Notes: generated by a model from the sequence alone, not told the origin. A stretch of DNA of 24,491 bases from ATZT02 sp964655115 (GCA_964655115.1 CAZZKM010000017.1:1-24491); one strand, 5' to 3'. Numbered from the stretch's first letter, positions 15,014 to 23,167 are shown. Numbers and translations: made by a program.

Positions 15014-16641
15014 TTAAAAAGTTTTACCGCTAATTCTTTGGCTTCAATAGCATTTTTAGTTTTAAGAATCTCTTTTGCAACATTTTGACATTTTTCTAAA
15101 TCTTGATTTGCGATAAAACTTTTAACTTCAGCAATTGAATTTGAGGCCATAGATAATGAATTAACGCCTAATCCGATTAGTACTGCTGCAAGAAGTGGAT
15201 CTGCTGCTGCTTCACCACAAACTCCCAGTGGTTTACCTTGGGCATTTTTTCCAACAATTTCAATTGTTCTTAAAACAGCAGGATGCCAAGAGTTTGTTAA
15301 ATCACTTAATCTTGAGTCAAGACGATCAGCAGCCATAACGTATTGCGTTAGGTCATTTGTGCCAAAACTTGCAAAATCCACAATTTCAAATATTTGATCA
15401 GAAACCATTGCTGCTGCTGGAGTTTCAATCATTACTCCAATTTTTTTTATTCCATTTTCTTTTGCCAAATTAGAAAACTCCAGTGCTTCATCTGCAGTAT
15501 CGATCATTGGGGCCATTACCCAAACATCACATTTGCCTGATTCTTGAGCAATAGAAATAGCTTTAATTTGATCTTTGATTACACCAGAAAATTCTCTGAT
15601 TAATCTCCACCCTCTTACTCCTAATGCAGGATTTTCTTCATTATCACTATTTAAGAATGGAACTGGTTTATCACTTCCTGCATCAAGAGTTCTAATAATG
15701 ACTTTCTTTCCTTGAAATATTTCAAATATTTCTGCATAAACTTTTACTTGTTCACTAATACTTGGGGCATGCGCCTGATTCAAATAAAGTAACTCTGTTC
15801 TAAATAAACCAATACCTTCTGCATCATTAATGATTGCTTTCTTAGCATCTTCAATGTTTCCACAGTTTGCAAGAAGATTTATTGCAGTATTATCCTTTAA
15901 TTTTCCAGGTCCACTGACTGATTTAAATTTTGCTTTGAAATCATTTTCTTTGTTTATTTCCTGAGTTACTAGATTTTGATCAGGATTTTCTATGACCACA
16001 CCATTTCTGCCATTAATTAATACTTCTACCCCATTTTTCAAGTCTTCAATATCTTTACAACCCACAATTGCTGGAATACCTAAATTTCTTGCCACGATTG
16101 CCGTATGACTAGTAGGACCACCTTTTGCAACGACTAAACCTTTTACATAATTTAAATTCATTGAAGCTGTGTCTGCAGGCGATAAGTCATCTGCCACCAC
16201 AATTGAATTTGAATTTATTTTTAAATCAATTTGTTCTATTCCAAAAATATTGTTTAAAGTTAATTTTTTTATTTCATCAATATCTGCAACTCTTTCAGCA
16301 AAATAATCGCCCAGAGATAAAAGATTATTTTTAAATTCTTCTAAAGTACTATTTAAAACATTTCGAGCACTTTTCTTAGAATCTCCCATTGTATTTTTTA
16401 TTTTTTCGATTAAATCTGGATCTCTTGCCATTAAACTTTGAGCTTCTAAAACTTCTTTTGCTACTTGTAAATCTATTTTTTGAGCTTTTTCTTCTAAATA
16501 TTGAGCACTTTTTTCAAGTGCGGCAGAAATTTCTTGCCAAGTTACATCTAAATCAGTAGCAGATTCTTTAATTTCTATTTTATAAACAGGAGCAAAAGCG
16601 ACTCCTGGGCAAACTCCAATTCCTGTAAATTTTCTACTCAT
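15010..16641 (-). CDS. ptsI: PTS Enzyme I (phosphoenolpyruvate-protein phosphotransferase)
   Basis: Enzyme I takes phosphate from PEP and passes it to HPr in the cytosol. The protein has the N-terminal HPr-binding domain, the phosphohistidine domain with H179 in 'GGPTSHTAIVARNLGIPAIVG', and a C-terminal PEP-binding TIM barrel with 'GLFRTELLYLN', 'RTLDAGSDKP' and 'FGTNDLTQY'. I chose the ATG at 16641, which gives an 8-base overlap with ptsH; a TTG at 16644 adds one residue. Length (543) is slightly shorter than E. coli EI (575). It is the last gene of the sugar operon that starts at the DeoR regulator. Confidence 0.95.
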   Translation of the reverse strand: MSRKFTGIGVCPGVAFAPVYKIEIKESATDLDVTWQEISAALEKSAQYLEEKAQKIDLQVAKEVLEAQSLMARDPDLIEKIKNTMGDSKKSARNVLNSTLEEFKNNLLSLGDYFAERVADIDEIKKLTLNNIFGIEQIDLKINSNSIVVADDLSPADTASMNLNYVKGLVVAKGGPTSHTAIVARNLGIPAIVGCKDIEDLKNGVEVLINGRNGVVIENPDQNLVTQEINKENDFKAKFKSVSGPGKLKDNTAINLLANCGNIEDAKKAIINDAEGIGLFRTELLYLNQAHAPSISEQVKVYAEIFEIFQGKKVIIRTLDAGSDKPVPFLNSDNEENPALGVRGWRLIREFSGVIKDQIKAISIAQESGKCDVWVMAPMIDTADEALEFSNLAKENGIKKIGVMIETPAAAMVSDQIFEIVDFASFGTNDLTQYVMAADRLDSRLSDLTNSWHPAVLRTIEIVGKNAQGKPLGVCGEAAADPLLAAVLIGLGVNSLSMASNSIAEVKSFIANQDLEKCQNVAKEILKTKNAIEAKELAVKLFN

Positions 16642-16900
16642 CAAGTGCCGTGGTTATAAGGGTGATGATTTCTGCCATTAATGATTTTGCGTCATCTTCC
16701 TCAATAGTTATTTCCACTTCTTCTCCTTGTTTTAAACCTAATGAGAGAACTGAAAGCATACTTGCTGCATTAACACTTTTTTGACCTTGTCTTGCTATGG
16801 AAACTTTTTTACCTGAAGAACTAACCACTTTTACTAACATGGCAGCAGGGCGAGCGTGTAATCCAACTGCATGGGCTATTTTTGCTGTTTGTTTTAACAT
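16634..16900 (-). CDS. ptsH: PTS phosphocarrier protein HPr
   Basis: An 88-residue HPr with the active His in 'GLHARPA' (H15). A Ser at 47 ('VNAASML') stands where the regulatory Ser-46 of Firmicutes lies; no HPr kinase is seen here, so its use is uncertain. It relays phosphate from EI to the IIA protein encoded two genes upstream. It begins 6 bases after the alcohol dehydrogenase stop and overlaps ptsI by 8 bases. Confidence 0.95.
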   Translation of the reverse strand: MLKQTAKIAHAVGLHARPAAMLVKVVSSSGKKVSIARQGQKSVNAASMLSVLSLGLKQGEEVEITIEEDDAKSLMAEIITLITTALDE

Positions 16901-16906
16901 AAAAAC

Positions 16907-17953
16907 CTAATCGTTTGGATTAACAACTACTTTAATTGCTTCACCACTTAATACTGCTTCGATAGCTTTATTTACTTGTGCTAACGGTAACTTATGTGTA
17001 ATTAATTTCTGTACAGCAACTTTTCCAGATGAAATCATTTCTAAGGCTATTTTATTTTGCTGAGGACTAGATCCATTTGCACCTACTAGAAATAGTTCTT
17101 TATAGTGAACTAAATTTGAATCACAATTAATAAATGGTTTATCTTTAGGCAATCCTCCAAAAAAACTAATTCTTCCCCCAGGAGCTACTAAAGAAATTGC
17201 TTGTTCTTGTGCTTGTCCAGAAGGTGCAGCTGTAATAACAACTGTTGGACCGATTCCATCTGTTAATTCAAGTGATTTCTTAACAATGTCTTCTTTAGAC
17301 ATATCTATGACTTCATCTGGTTTAACAACATCTGCAGAAAGTTTTAATCTTCCAGGATTAATATCTGCTAAAAATACTTTCTTGGCGCCAAATGCTCGTG
17401 CTACTTGAACATGTAAACAACCTATTGGACCTGCACCCATCACAAGGACTACATCTCCATTTGTCACATTTACTAACTGTTGAGCATTGATGGCACAAGC
17501 CAAAGGTTCAGTTACTGCTGCTTCATCAAATGAAACATTATCTGGAATTTTATTAACGCCATCTACAACAACTACTTCTTTTGGAATGATCATGTATTGC
17601 GCAAATCCACCCGGAAATTGATAACCCATTGATAATTGGTTTCTACAAATTGTCATCTTGCCTTGATTGCAAGTCCAACAATTTCCACATGGAATCGCTG
17701 CAATAACTTGCACTCGATCTCCTACTTTGGTTTTTGTAATATTTTTACCAATTTCTGTAACCTCACCAGCAATTTCATGTCCAATAATTTGTGGCGGAGT
17801 AAGTCTTGGATGTCCATGATTATAAATTTTTGCATCAGTTCCACAAGTGGCGCAGGCAAATACTTTAATTAATATTTCATCATCTTTAATTTTTGGTAAT
17901 TCAATATCAATAACGGATAAATCTTGAGGCCCTCTAAACATGGCTGCTTTCAT
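16907..17953 (-). CDS. zinc-dependent alcohol dehydrogenase (MDR family), probable polyol-phosphate dehydrogenase
   Basis: A 348-residue medium-chain dehydrogenase. Catalytic zinc ligands are C37, H59 and E60 ('GHE'); the structural zinc loop has C89, C92, C95 and C103. The Rossmann motif 'VMGAGPIGCLHVQVAR' ends with an Asp ('ADINPGR') that favours NAD over NADP. This is the sorbitol/threonine/galactitol-1-phosphate dehydrogenase branch. Lying between PTS IIA and HPr genes, with no mtlD nearby, it probably oxidises the phosphorylated polyol, for example mannitol-1-P to fructose-6-P. Its ATG follows the IIA stop with no gap. Substrate is inferred from context. Confidence 0.85.
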   Translation of the reverse strand: MKAAMFRGPQDLSVIDIELPKIKDDEILIKVFACATCGTDAKIYNHGHPRLTPPQIIGHEIAGEVTEIGKNITKTKVGDRVQVIAAIPCGNCWTCNQGKMTICRNQLSMGYQFPGGFAQYMIIPKEVVVVDGVNKIPDNVSFDEAAVTEPLACAINAQQLVNVTNGDVVLVMGAGPIGCLHVQVARAFGAKKVFLADINPGRLKLSADVVKPDEVIDMSKEDIVKKSLELTDGIGPTVVITAAPSGQAQEQAISLVAPGGRISFFGGLPKDKPFINCDSNLVHYKELFLVGANGSSPQQNKIALEMISSGKVAVQKLITHKLPLAQVNKAIEAVLSGEAIKVVVNPND

Positions 17954-18394
17954 CTACTCATCCTCACTTTTAGTCAATATTTCAATAATTTCTTGCTTAT
18001 TATTTGTACTAAGTAAATTATCTATTGCATTAGGTTTAAGTAAAGCTTGGGCTAGGTTACCTAGAATTTGGATATGTTCATCATTTTTTGAAGCTATGCC
18101 ACAACAAATTCTTACAGGACCATCGCCCCAATTAATTTCATTTTTGAATCTTAAAAAAACTATTTGATCAAAATTAACCACACTTCTAGATTGATTAGTT
18201 CCGTGTGGAATTGCTACAAATGATCCCACATAAGAAGAGATGATGTTTTCTCTTTCCCACATAGCATTTTTATACTCTGGCAAAACTGCTTTAAGTTCAA
18301 TTAATTTATCTGCACACAGAGAAACAGCCTCTTCTTTAGAAGAGGCTGTTGCGTCTAGTTCAATTCCAGCAACGCTAATTACTTGATTAGTCAT
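17954..18394 (-). CDS. mtlF: PTS mannitol-type EIIA protein
   Basis: A 146-residue stand-alone IIA of the mannitol/fructose class; the phosphorylated His is H64 in 'SFVAIPHGT'. The 'ASSKEEAVSLCADKLI' start and 'SSYVGSFVAIPHGT' core match the MtlA IIA domain. I chose the ATG at 18394, where ATGACTAA overlaps the IIB stop by 8 bases; an upstream ATG at 18424 would add ten residues inside the IIB gene with no better ribosome site. It receives phosphate from HPr and passes it to IIB. Confidence 0.88.
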   Translation of the reverse strand: MTNQVISVAGIELDATASSKEEAVSLCADKLIELKAVLPEYKNAMWERENIISSYVGSFVAIPHGTNQSRSVVNFDQIVFLRFKNEINWGDGPVRICCGIASKNDEHIQILGNLAQALLKPNAIDNLLSTNNKQEIIEILTKSEDE

Positions 18395-18701
18395 CACTGA
18401 TGTTTCTATTGTTTTCCAAATCATCAGCTAATCGAGCCAAAATTGGATCACCTAAAAACATGTCAAAAGGAATCACAACGCGCCCATTGGCTACTGCCTT
18501 GGCGCGTTGTGACAATCCTCTATGACAGACAATCAGATCTGCGTCACTTTCTGGTAATTGATTTACCGGACAGTGTGTGACTTTGACACCTAGTTTTTTT
18601 AATTGTCTAGCCAACATGTTTGCAAGCATCACGCTTGAACCCATACCAGCTTCACAACCAACAACTATGTGTTTTACATCGCCACCTGAGATCTGTGCCA
18701 T
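18387..18701 (-). CDS. PTS mannitol-type EIIB protein
   Basis: A 104-residue stand-alone IIB of the mannitol class. The phosphocysteine is C16 in the loop 'GCEAGMGSS', and the 'ADLIVCHRGLSQRA' segment matches MtlA IIB. In E. coli this domain is fused to IIC and IIA in one MtlA chain; here it is separate, 4 bases downstream of the IIC stop and overlapping IIA by 8 bases. It phosphorylates the sugar bound in IIC. Confidence 0.9.
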   Translation of the reverse strand: MAQISGGDVKHIVVGCEAGMGSSVMLANMLARQLKKLGVKVTHCPVNQLPESDADLIVCHRGLSQRAKAVANGRVVIPFDMFLGDPILARLADDLENNRNISDD

Positions 18702-18705
18702 TTAA

Positions 18706-19806
18706 TTAACGACCTTTGTTGGCGCGTGATTTTGCTTGTGCTGCTTCAAAGTCGCCATCGCCACTTCTATCGGACTTGAGTAATACCCAACCAACTCCGA
18801 AAGAAACAGCTGCAGATGCTGCGATTGCTAACAACACTGTTAAGTGTCCACCTGGAGGTGTCACCAACATGTAAGCAAAAATTGATCCTGGTGAAGGTGT
18901 AGCTGTTAAACCATTTGAGAAAATCATGTTTACAGCGATACCAGTTGCTCCACCTGCGATTGCAGCAAGAATCATTCTTGGTTTCATCAAAATATATGGG
19001 AAATATATTTCGTGGATTCCACCAAAGAAGTGAATGATAATTGCACCTGGTGCTGAACCTCTTAAAATTTTTGGTCCGGCTAACCAGAATGCAAGCAATA
19101 TGCCAAGGCCAGGTCCTGGGTTTGTTTCAAGCATGAAAAGAATTGATTTACCAGTTTCTTTTGCTTGAGCAACACCAATTGGTCCTAAAATACCGTGGTT
19201 AATTGCGTTATTTAAGAAGAGTACTTTTGCTGGTTCGATAACAATTGCTGCCAATGGAAGCAAACTGTTTTCGTATAGCACTTTAAATACTCCGCCAAAG
19301 AAATTACTAATTGCTGAAACAATTGGTCCGATTCCTAAGAAACCAACCATTGCCAGTACAAGACCTGCGATACCGAGTGTGAAGTTACTGATCAACATTT
19401 CGAATCCAGGACGAACCTTTGGATCTACTACTTCGTCAATTTTCTTCAAGACCCATGCCGCTAAAGGTCCCATCACCATTGCACCAAGGAACATTGGAAT
19501 ATCGGTTCCAACAATTACACCCACTGTTGCAACAGCACCAATTACTGAACCTCTTTGACCATGAACCAAACGTCCACCAGTTAAACCGATCAAGATTGGA
19601 AGCAAGTTCACAATCATTGGACCGACCATCTTGGCGAAGTTCTCGTTTGGAATCCATCCGGTTGGGATGAATAGGGCTGTTAGAAGTCCCCAAGCAATGA
19701 ATGCTCCAATGTTTGGAATAACCATTGCTGCCAAATTGCCTCCAAGTTTTTGAAGGCTTGCCTTCCAACCGGTGTGACCAGTTGCTGGGCTTGTGTAGCT
19801 GGACAT
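18706..19806 (-). CDS. mtlA: PTS mannitol-type EIIC permease
   Basis: A 366-residue membrane permease whose sequence matches the IIC domain of MtlA: 'PNIGAFIAWGLLTALFIPTGW' near the N-terminus, 'NNAINHGILGPIG' (199-211), 'LETNPGPGLG' (226-235) and 'GGIHEIYFPYILMKP' (262-276), which holds the conserved substrate-linked GGIHE. About eight membrane segments are seen. The chain ends after a short polar tail where MtlA normally continues into IIB. An AGGGAGG ribosome site (19817-19823) lies 10 bases before the ATG, the strongest in the operon. Mannitol is the likely substrate, though other hexitols cannot be excluded. Confidence 0.93.
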   Translation of the reverse strand: MSSYTSPATGHTGWKASLQKLGGNLAAMVIPNIGAFIAWGLLTALFIPTGWIPNENFAKMVGPMIVNLLPILIGLTGGRLVHGQRGSVIGAVATVGVIVGTDIPMFLGAMVMGPLAAWVLKKIDEVVDPKVRPGFEMLISNFTLGIAGLVLAMVGFLGIGPIVSAISNFFGGVFKVLYENSLLPLAAIVIEPAKVLFLNNAINHGILGPIGVAQAKETGKSILFMLETNPGPGLGILLAFWLAGPKILRGSAPGAIIIHFFGGIHEIYFPYILMKPRMILAAIAGGATGIAVNMIFSNGLTATPSPGSIFAYMLVTPPGGHLTVLLAIAASAAVSFGVGWVLLKSDRSGDGDFEAAQAKSRANKGR

Positions 19807-19826
19807 TAGTTTTTGTCCTCCCTATG

Positions 19827-19854
19827 CGACATGAGTATTTTCATATTCATGTCG
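19827..19854 (-). repeat. hairpin with GAAA loop just upstream of the IIC ribosome site
   Basis: On the transcribed strand, an 8-bp perfect stem (CGACATGA/TCATGTCG) continues past one mismatch into three more pairs and a GAAA tetraloop. It ends 3 bases before AGGGAGG. It has no U-tract, so it is not a terminator; it may shield the mRNA end or be an operator. Confidence 0.6.
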
Positions 19855-19858
19855 TTTA

Positions 19859-19883
19859 TTCTTTAACGACTCTCGTTAAAGAA
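19859..19883. repeat. perfect 11-bp inverted repeat between pfkB and the IIC gene
   Basis: TTCTTTAACGA-N3-TCGTTAAAGAA, arms 19859-19869 and 19873-19883, lies in the 98-base gap after pfkB. Without a following T-run on either strand it is more likely a protein-binding site (operator) or an mRNA processing hairpin than a terminator. Confidence 0.65.
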
Positions 19884-19904
19884 ATCTTTATTGTTGGAAA
19901 ATAG

Positions 19905-20849
19905 TTAACTGGCATCTTCCAACTCTCTTTGAAAATCAATATCTTTATTCAAAATAACTTCAATTTTGTTAGCTTGTTCAAAAGTTGGAATTGCAGTTCC
20001 TGGTAATGCAACAGAAGCTGCAGACCATTTAACTGCTTCTTGTAAAGCTTCCGAATTCATTCCTGCAGCTAAATAAATTGCTAATAAAATATCTCCTGCC
20101 CCAACTGGAATACCTTGAACTTGTCGAGTTGGTTCAGCAAAAGTTACAGAATTTTCATCAACTGCAATTGCGCCATCAGGACCAAGTGAACATAAAACTT
20201 TTTTAACTCCATCAGCCACAATATTTTTACAAGCATCAACCGCTTGTCTTATTGTGTTGATTGGATAACCAACCAGAGTAGATAATTCTTGTTGATTTGG
20301 TTTAATTAAATCTGGTTTTACTTCCTTAAGTAATTTAGCTAAAACTTCACCACTTGCATCTACTGCAACTAATGCGCCTTTTGATTTTGCAAATGCAACA
20401 AGTTCAGGATAAACATTTTCAGAAGTTTCAGGACTTGGTTGGCCTGCTAGAACTACCCAATTCTTTTTTAACCAACTTCTAGAAATAGATTTTTTTAATT
20501 CTTTTAAAGTATTTTCATCCAGTGGACTACCTGGTTCATTAATTTTTGTAACTTCACCATTTGCTTCAACAATTGTGAGATTGGTTCTAATTGGATTTGA
20601 CGTGGTAAGAATTTTGTGACGAATTTGTTGTTCATCAAGTGCTGTACTTAACCATTTACCTGATAAACCTCCTCCAACTAAAATTGCATATGTTTTTGCG
20701 CCATATGCTTTTAAAGCACGAGAAACATTTACTCCTTTGCCACCTGGATCAACTTGAACGGTATTGACGCGATTAATTAATCCTTTTTCAAGATGAGATA
20801 AATATAAAGTTCTATCAATACTTGGATTTAGAGTTACGGTAATTATCAT
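19905..20849 (-). CDS. PfkB-family phosphofructokinase (1-phosphofructokinase/FruK-like)
   Basis: A 314-residue ribokinase-fold sugar-phosphate kinase. Marks are 'LNPSIDRTLYL' at 8-18, 'DPGGKGVNVSRAL' at 34-46, 'KPDLIKPNQQEL' at 178-189 and the catalytic base D253 in 'VGAGD'. The pattern is that of FruK/LacC/PfkB, so the substrate may be fructose-1-P, fructose-6-P or tagatose-6-P. With a mannitol PTS and a polyol-phosphate dehydrogenase in the same operon, fructose-6-P to fructose-1,6-bisphosphate is the most coherent reading. The ATG overlaps the DeoR stop by 4 bases. DeoR-PfkB is the fruR-fruK order common in bacteria, here joined to a mannitol rather than a fructose permease. Confidence 0.87.
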   Translation of the reverse strand: MIITVTLNPSIDRTLYLSHLEKGLINRVNTVQVDPGGKGVNVSRALKAYGAKTYAILVGGGLSGKWLSTALDEQQIRHKILTTSNPIRTNLTIVEANGEVTKINEPGSPLDENTLKELKKSISRSWLKKNWVVLAGQPSPETSENVYPELVAFAKSKGALVAVDASGEVLAKLLKEVKPDLIKPNQQELSTLVGYPINTIRQAVDACKNIVADGVKKVLCSLGPDGAIAVDENSVTFAEPTRQVQGIPVGAGDILLAIYLAAGMNSEALQEAVKWSAASVALPGTAIPTFEQANKIEVILNKDIDFQRELEDAS

Positions 20850-21607
20850 GCTCTAATCACCATTGGTCCTAAATCTTCAATATCTTTGGCGTTTTTATCT
20901 GAAATTTCTGAATCTGTTATAACAACATCTATATCGGAAACATTTCCAAATGAAGCAAAATGATCTTGACCAAATTTTGTGTGATCTACTAATACAACTT
21001 TTCTTCTGGCAGATTGCAACATAGCGTTTTTAACTTTTGCTTCTGCTTGATCTGGAGTTGTTAATCCTCGCTCAGCAGATATTCCATTTGTTCCAACTAA
21101 AACAACGTCGGCAAATAATCCGTCCAAGCCATCAAGTGCTGTTTGATCAACGCAAGCCATAGTGTTTCCTCTAACACGTCCGCCCAGCATTATCACGGTC
21201 ACATTTTTCTTTTCCGCTAATAAGCCAGCATGCAAAACAGAATTTGTCACAATAGTTAATTTGTAATTATCTGGAATTAAGGTAATTAATCTTGATGTTG
21301 TAGTGCCTGCATCAACAATGATTGCGCCTTCTTCAGGGATTTCATCTAAAGCAGCTGTTGCAATTCTTTCTTTTTCTTCCAACATTAATTTTGATCTAGA
21401 AACAACACTTGGTTCAAAACCAAGTCTGGTTAATGGCATTGCACCACCGTGTACACGACGCAACAGGCCTTGTTGATGAAGTTCTGTTAAATCTCGTCGG
21501 ATTGTTTCAGGGGTTACGTCTAACGATTCAGCTAAAACTTGAACAGAGGCATGTCCAAAGGAAATGACTTGTTCAAGAATTGCTCTATGTCGTTGCGGCG
21601 CGTACAC
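20846..21607 (-). CDS. DeoR/GlpR-family transcriptional regulator
   Basis: A 253-residue repressor of standard DeoR length. The N-terminal winged helix ('SVQVLAESLDVTPETIRRDLTELHQQGLLRRVHGGA', about 21-56) binds DNA; the C-terminal sugar-phosphate sensor domain shows 'IVDAGTTTSRLI' and 'GTNGISAERGLT'. It heads the operon and should control it in response to a sugar phosphate such as fructose-1-P or fructose-6-P. The start is GTG at 21607 ('MYAPQRHRAIL' is the normal family N-terminus), with only a weak AGAGAG ribosome site. The 5' end overlaps a 33-codon upstream frame by 23 bases. Confidence 0.9.
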   Translation of the reverse strand: MYAPQRHRAILEQVISFGHASVQVLAESLDVTPETIRRDLTELHQQGLLRRVHGGAMPLTRLGFEPSVVSRSKLMLEEKERIATAALDEIPEEGAIIVDAGTTTSRLITLIPDNYKLTIVTNSVLHAGLLAEKKNVTVIMLGGRVRGNTMACVDQTALDGLDGLFADVVLVGTNGISAERGLTTPDQAEAKVKNAMLQSARRKVVLVDHTKFGQDHFASFGNVSDIDVVITDSEISDKNAKDIEDLGPMVIRA

Positions 21608-21686
21608 CTGTGGCTCTCTTTCTTGTCACTGAATAAACCTTGGGAGGGCGTCTTTCAGTTGGGGTATCTGCAAATACCTTGACCAT
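21585..21686 (-). CDS. small upstream ORF overlapping the DeoR start, possible leader peptide
   Basis: A 33-codon frame (ATG at 21686) has a good ribosome site, AAAGGTG about 6 bases upstream, better than that of the DeoR gene. Its stop lies 23 bases inside the DeoR gene in another frame, so ribosomes ending here could restart at the GTG at 21607. The peptide is basic (six Arg, three Lys) with no recognised domain. It could be a coupling leader peptide or a chance frame. Confidence 0.35.
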   Translation of the reverse strand: MVKVFADTPTERRPPKVYSVTRKRATGVRAATT

Positions 21687-21733
21687 ATTTAACACCTTTA
21701 TTTGTGTCTGTGTCATTCTTTGTTTATATTTGT

Positions 21734-21753
21734 TTTGATAACGATTTGATAAC
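21734..21753. promoter_or_regulatory. 9-bp direct repeat upstream of the DeoR operon
   Basis: TTTGATAAC occurs twice (21734-21742 and 21745-21753), an 11-base period close to one helical turn. DeoR-family repressors often bind direct repeats, so this is a candidate autoregulatory operator. It lies between the divergent DeoR operon and the decarboxylase gene. Confidence 0.5.
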
Positions 21754-21819
21754 AAAAAGTAGCCTTTGAGCGTAAGCCTCGGCTGAGAACTCTGTACTAC
21801 CGCTTGGCAGACTCTTTTC

Positions 21820-23166
21820 ATGCACAGATTCACCCCAGAGGTCGAAGAGTTAGCAAAAGAGGTTCTTTCCTACAGTTTGGAAAGACTAAAGTCAGATCCT
21901 CCTCTTGATGGACCAAGAACCAGTGAGGACTTATTTAAAGCAGTCGGAAATACCATTACTGAAAAAGGTTTAGGTGGTAAAAAAGCGCTAGAAATATTTA
22001 CAGAAGTTCTAGCTAAAGCATGTATTTCAACAGATCATCCTAGAAATTTAGCTTTCATCCCTTCTGCTCCTACAGAATATGCAAATCTTTTTGATTTAGT
22101 AGTTGGCGCAAGTGCCTTATATGGAGGTTCATGGCAAGAAGGCTCTGGTGCAGTATTTGCAGAAAACCAAGCACTTCGGTGGATTGCAGATCTAGCTAAT
22201 TTTCCAAATGATTCAGGCGGAGTATTTGTTCAAGGTGGAACAATTGGAAATTTATCAGCGTTAGTAGTTGCTAGAGAACATGCAAGAAAAAAATATCAGG
22301 AAAATAAAAAATGGGTCATCATTTGTAGTAACCAATCACATTCTTCAATAGTTTCTGCAGCAAGAGTCATGGATGTTGAGGTTTTTCAGGCTGAGCCTAA
22401 TGAAGATGAAAAATTGACTGGTGAAATTGTTAAAAATGCAATAAATACAGTTGAAAAAGATACTAATAAGAAAGTATTTGCCATTGTGGCAACTCCAGGA
22501 ACTACAAATCTTGGAATTATTGATGAATTAGAAAGTACTGGAAAAGTTGCTAATGAAAAAGAGATCTGGTTTCACGTCGATGGAGCATATGGCTTAGCAG
22601 CACTCTGTGCACCAAGTGTGAGAAATAAATTTAATGGTATTGAATTAGCAGATTCCTTAATTGTTGATCCACATAAATGGCTTTTTGCTCCATTTGATGC
22701 TTGCGCCTTAATTTATAAAGATCCAAAATTAGCTAAAGAAACACACATGCAAAAAGCCACATATTTAGAAACTTTGCACGATGATTCTTGGAATCCATCA
22801 GATTATGCAATCAATTTAACAAGAAGAACTAGAGGGCTTCCCTTTTGGTTTTCTTTATCTGCATACGGCACAAATGCCTACTCGGAAGCAATGGAACAAA
22901 CTTTAACTATTGCTAAAGAAGCTAGTGAACTTGTTAAAAAACATCCAAATTTAACGCTTTTAATGGAACCTGAATTGTCGATTGTCGCTTTTGAAAGAAA
23001 AGGTTGGCAAAAAGAAGATTATGATAAATGGAGTGAAAAATTACTTAATGATCAAATAGGTTTTATTCCACCTTCATCACATAAGGGAAAACCAATTTTA
23101 AGATTTGCCATTGTAAATCCTTGGACAAAGATTGAAGACATCAAAATAATTCTTGATACTTTATAA
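21820..23166 (+). CDS. group II PLP-dependent decarboxylase (aromatic amino acid decarboxylase-like)
   Basis: A 448-residue fold-type I PLP enzyme. The PLP lysine is K286 in 'VDPHKWLF'; 'HVDGAYGLAALCAP' holds the Asp that pairs with the pyridine nitrogen, and 'ATPGTTNLGIIDEL' and 'FVQGGTIGNLSALVVAREH' are typical of the DDC/tyrosine/glutamate decarboxylase group. The substrate amino acid cannot be read from sequence. No ribosome site precedes the ATG, suggesting a very short or absent leader. It is divergent from the DeoR operon and ends 1 base before the convergent flavin oxidoreductase. Confidence 0.87.
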   Translation: MHRFTPEVEELAKEVLSYSLERLKSDPPLDGPRTSEDLFKAVGNTITEKGLGGKKALEIFTEVLAKACISTDHPRNLAFIPSAPTEYANLFDLVVGASALYGGSWQEGSGAVFAENQALRWIADLANFPNDSGGVFVQGGTIGNLSALVVAREHARKKYQENKKWVIICSNQSHSSIVSAARVMDVEVFQAEPNEDEKLTGEIVKNAINTVEKDTNKKVFAIVATPGTTNLGIIDELESTGKVANEKEIWFHVDGAYGLAALCAPSVRNKFNGIELADSLIVDPHKWLFAPFDACALIYKDPKLAKETHMQKATYLETLHDDSWNPSDYAINLTRRTRGLPFWFSLSAYGTNAYSEAMEQTLTIAKEASELVKKHPNLTLLMEPELSIVAFERKGWQKEDYDKWSEKLLNDQIGFIPPSSHKGKPILRFAIVNPWTKIEDIKIILDTL

Positions 23167-23167
23167 A

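Noticed and set aside
18395..18424. IIA start at the upstream ATG (18424)
   Set aside because: The added ten residues lie within the IIB gene, match nothing in the family, and the ATG at 18394 gives the ATGACTAA coupling overlap also seen at pimB.
19859..19883. Intrinsic terminator between pfkB and the IIC gene
   Set aside because: The stem is perfect but AT-rich with no T-run after it on either strand.
21687..21833. Longer version of the small minus-strand frame starting at 21833
   Set aside because: It would overlap the decarboxylase start and the direct repeat and has no ribosome site; only the part from the ATG at 21686 has one.
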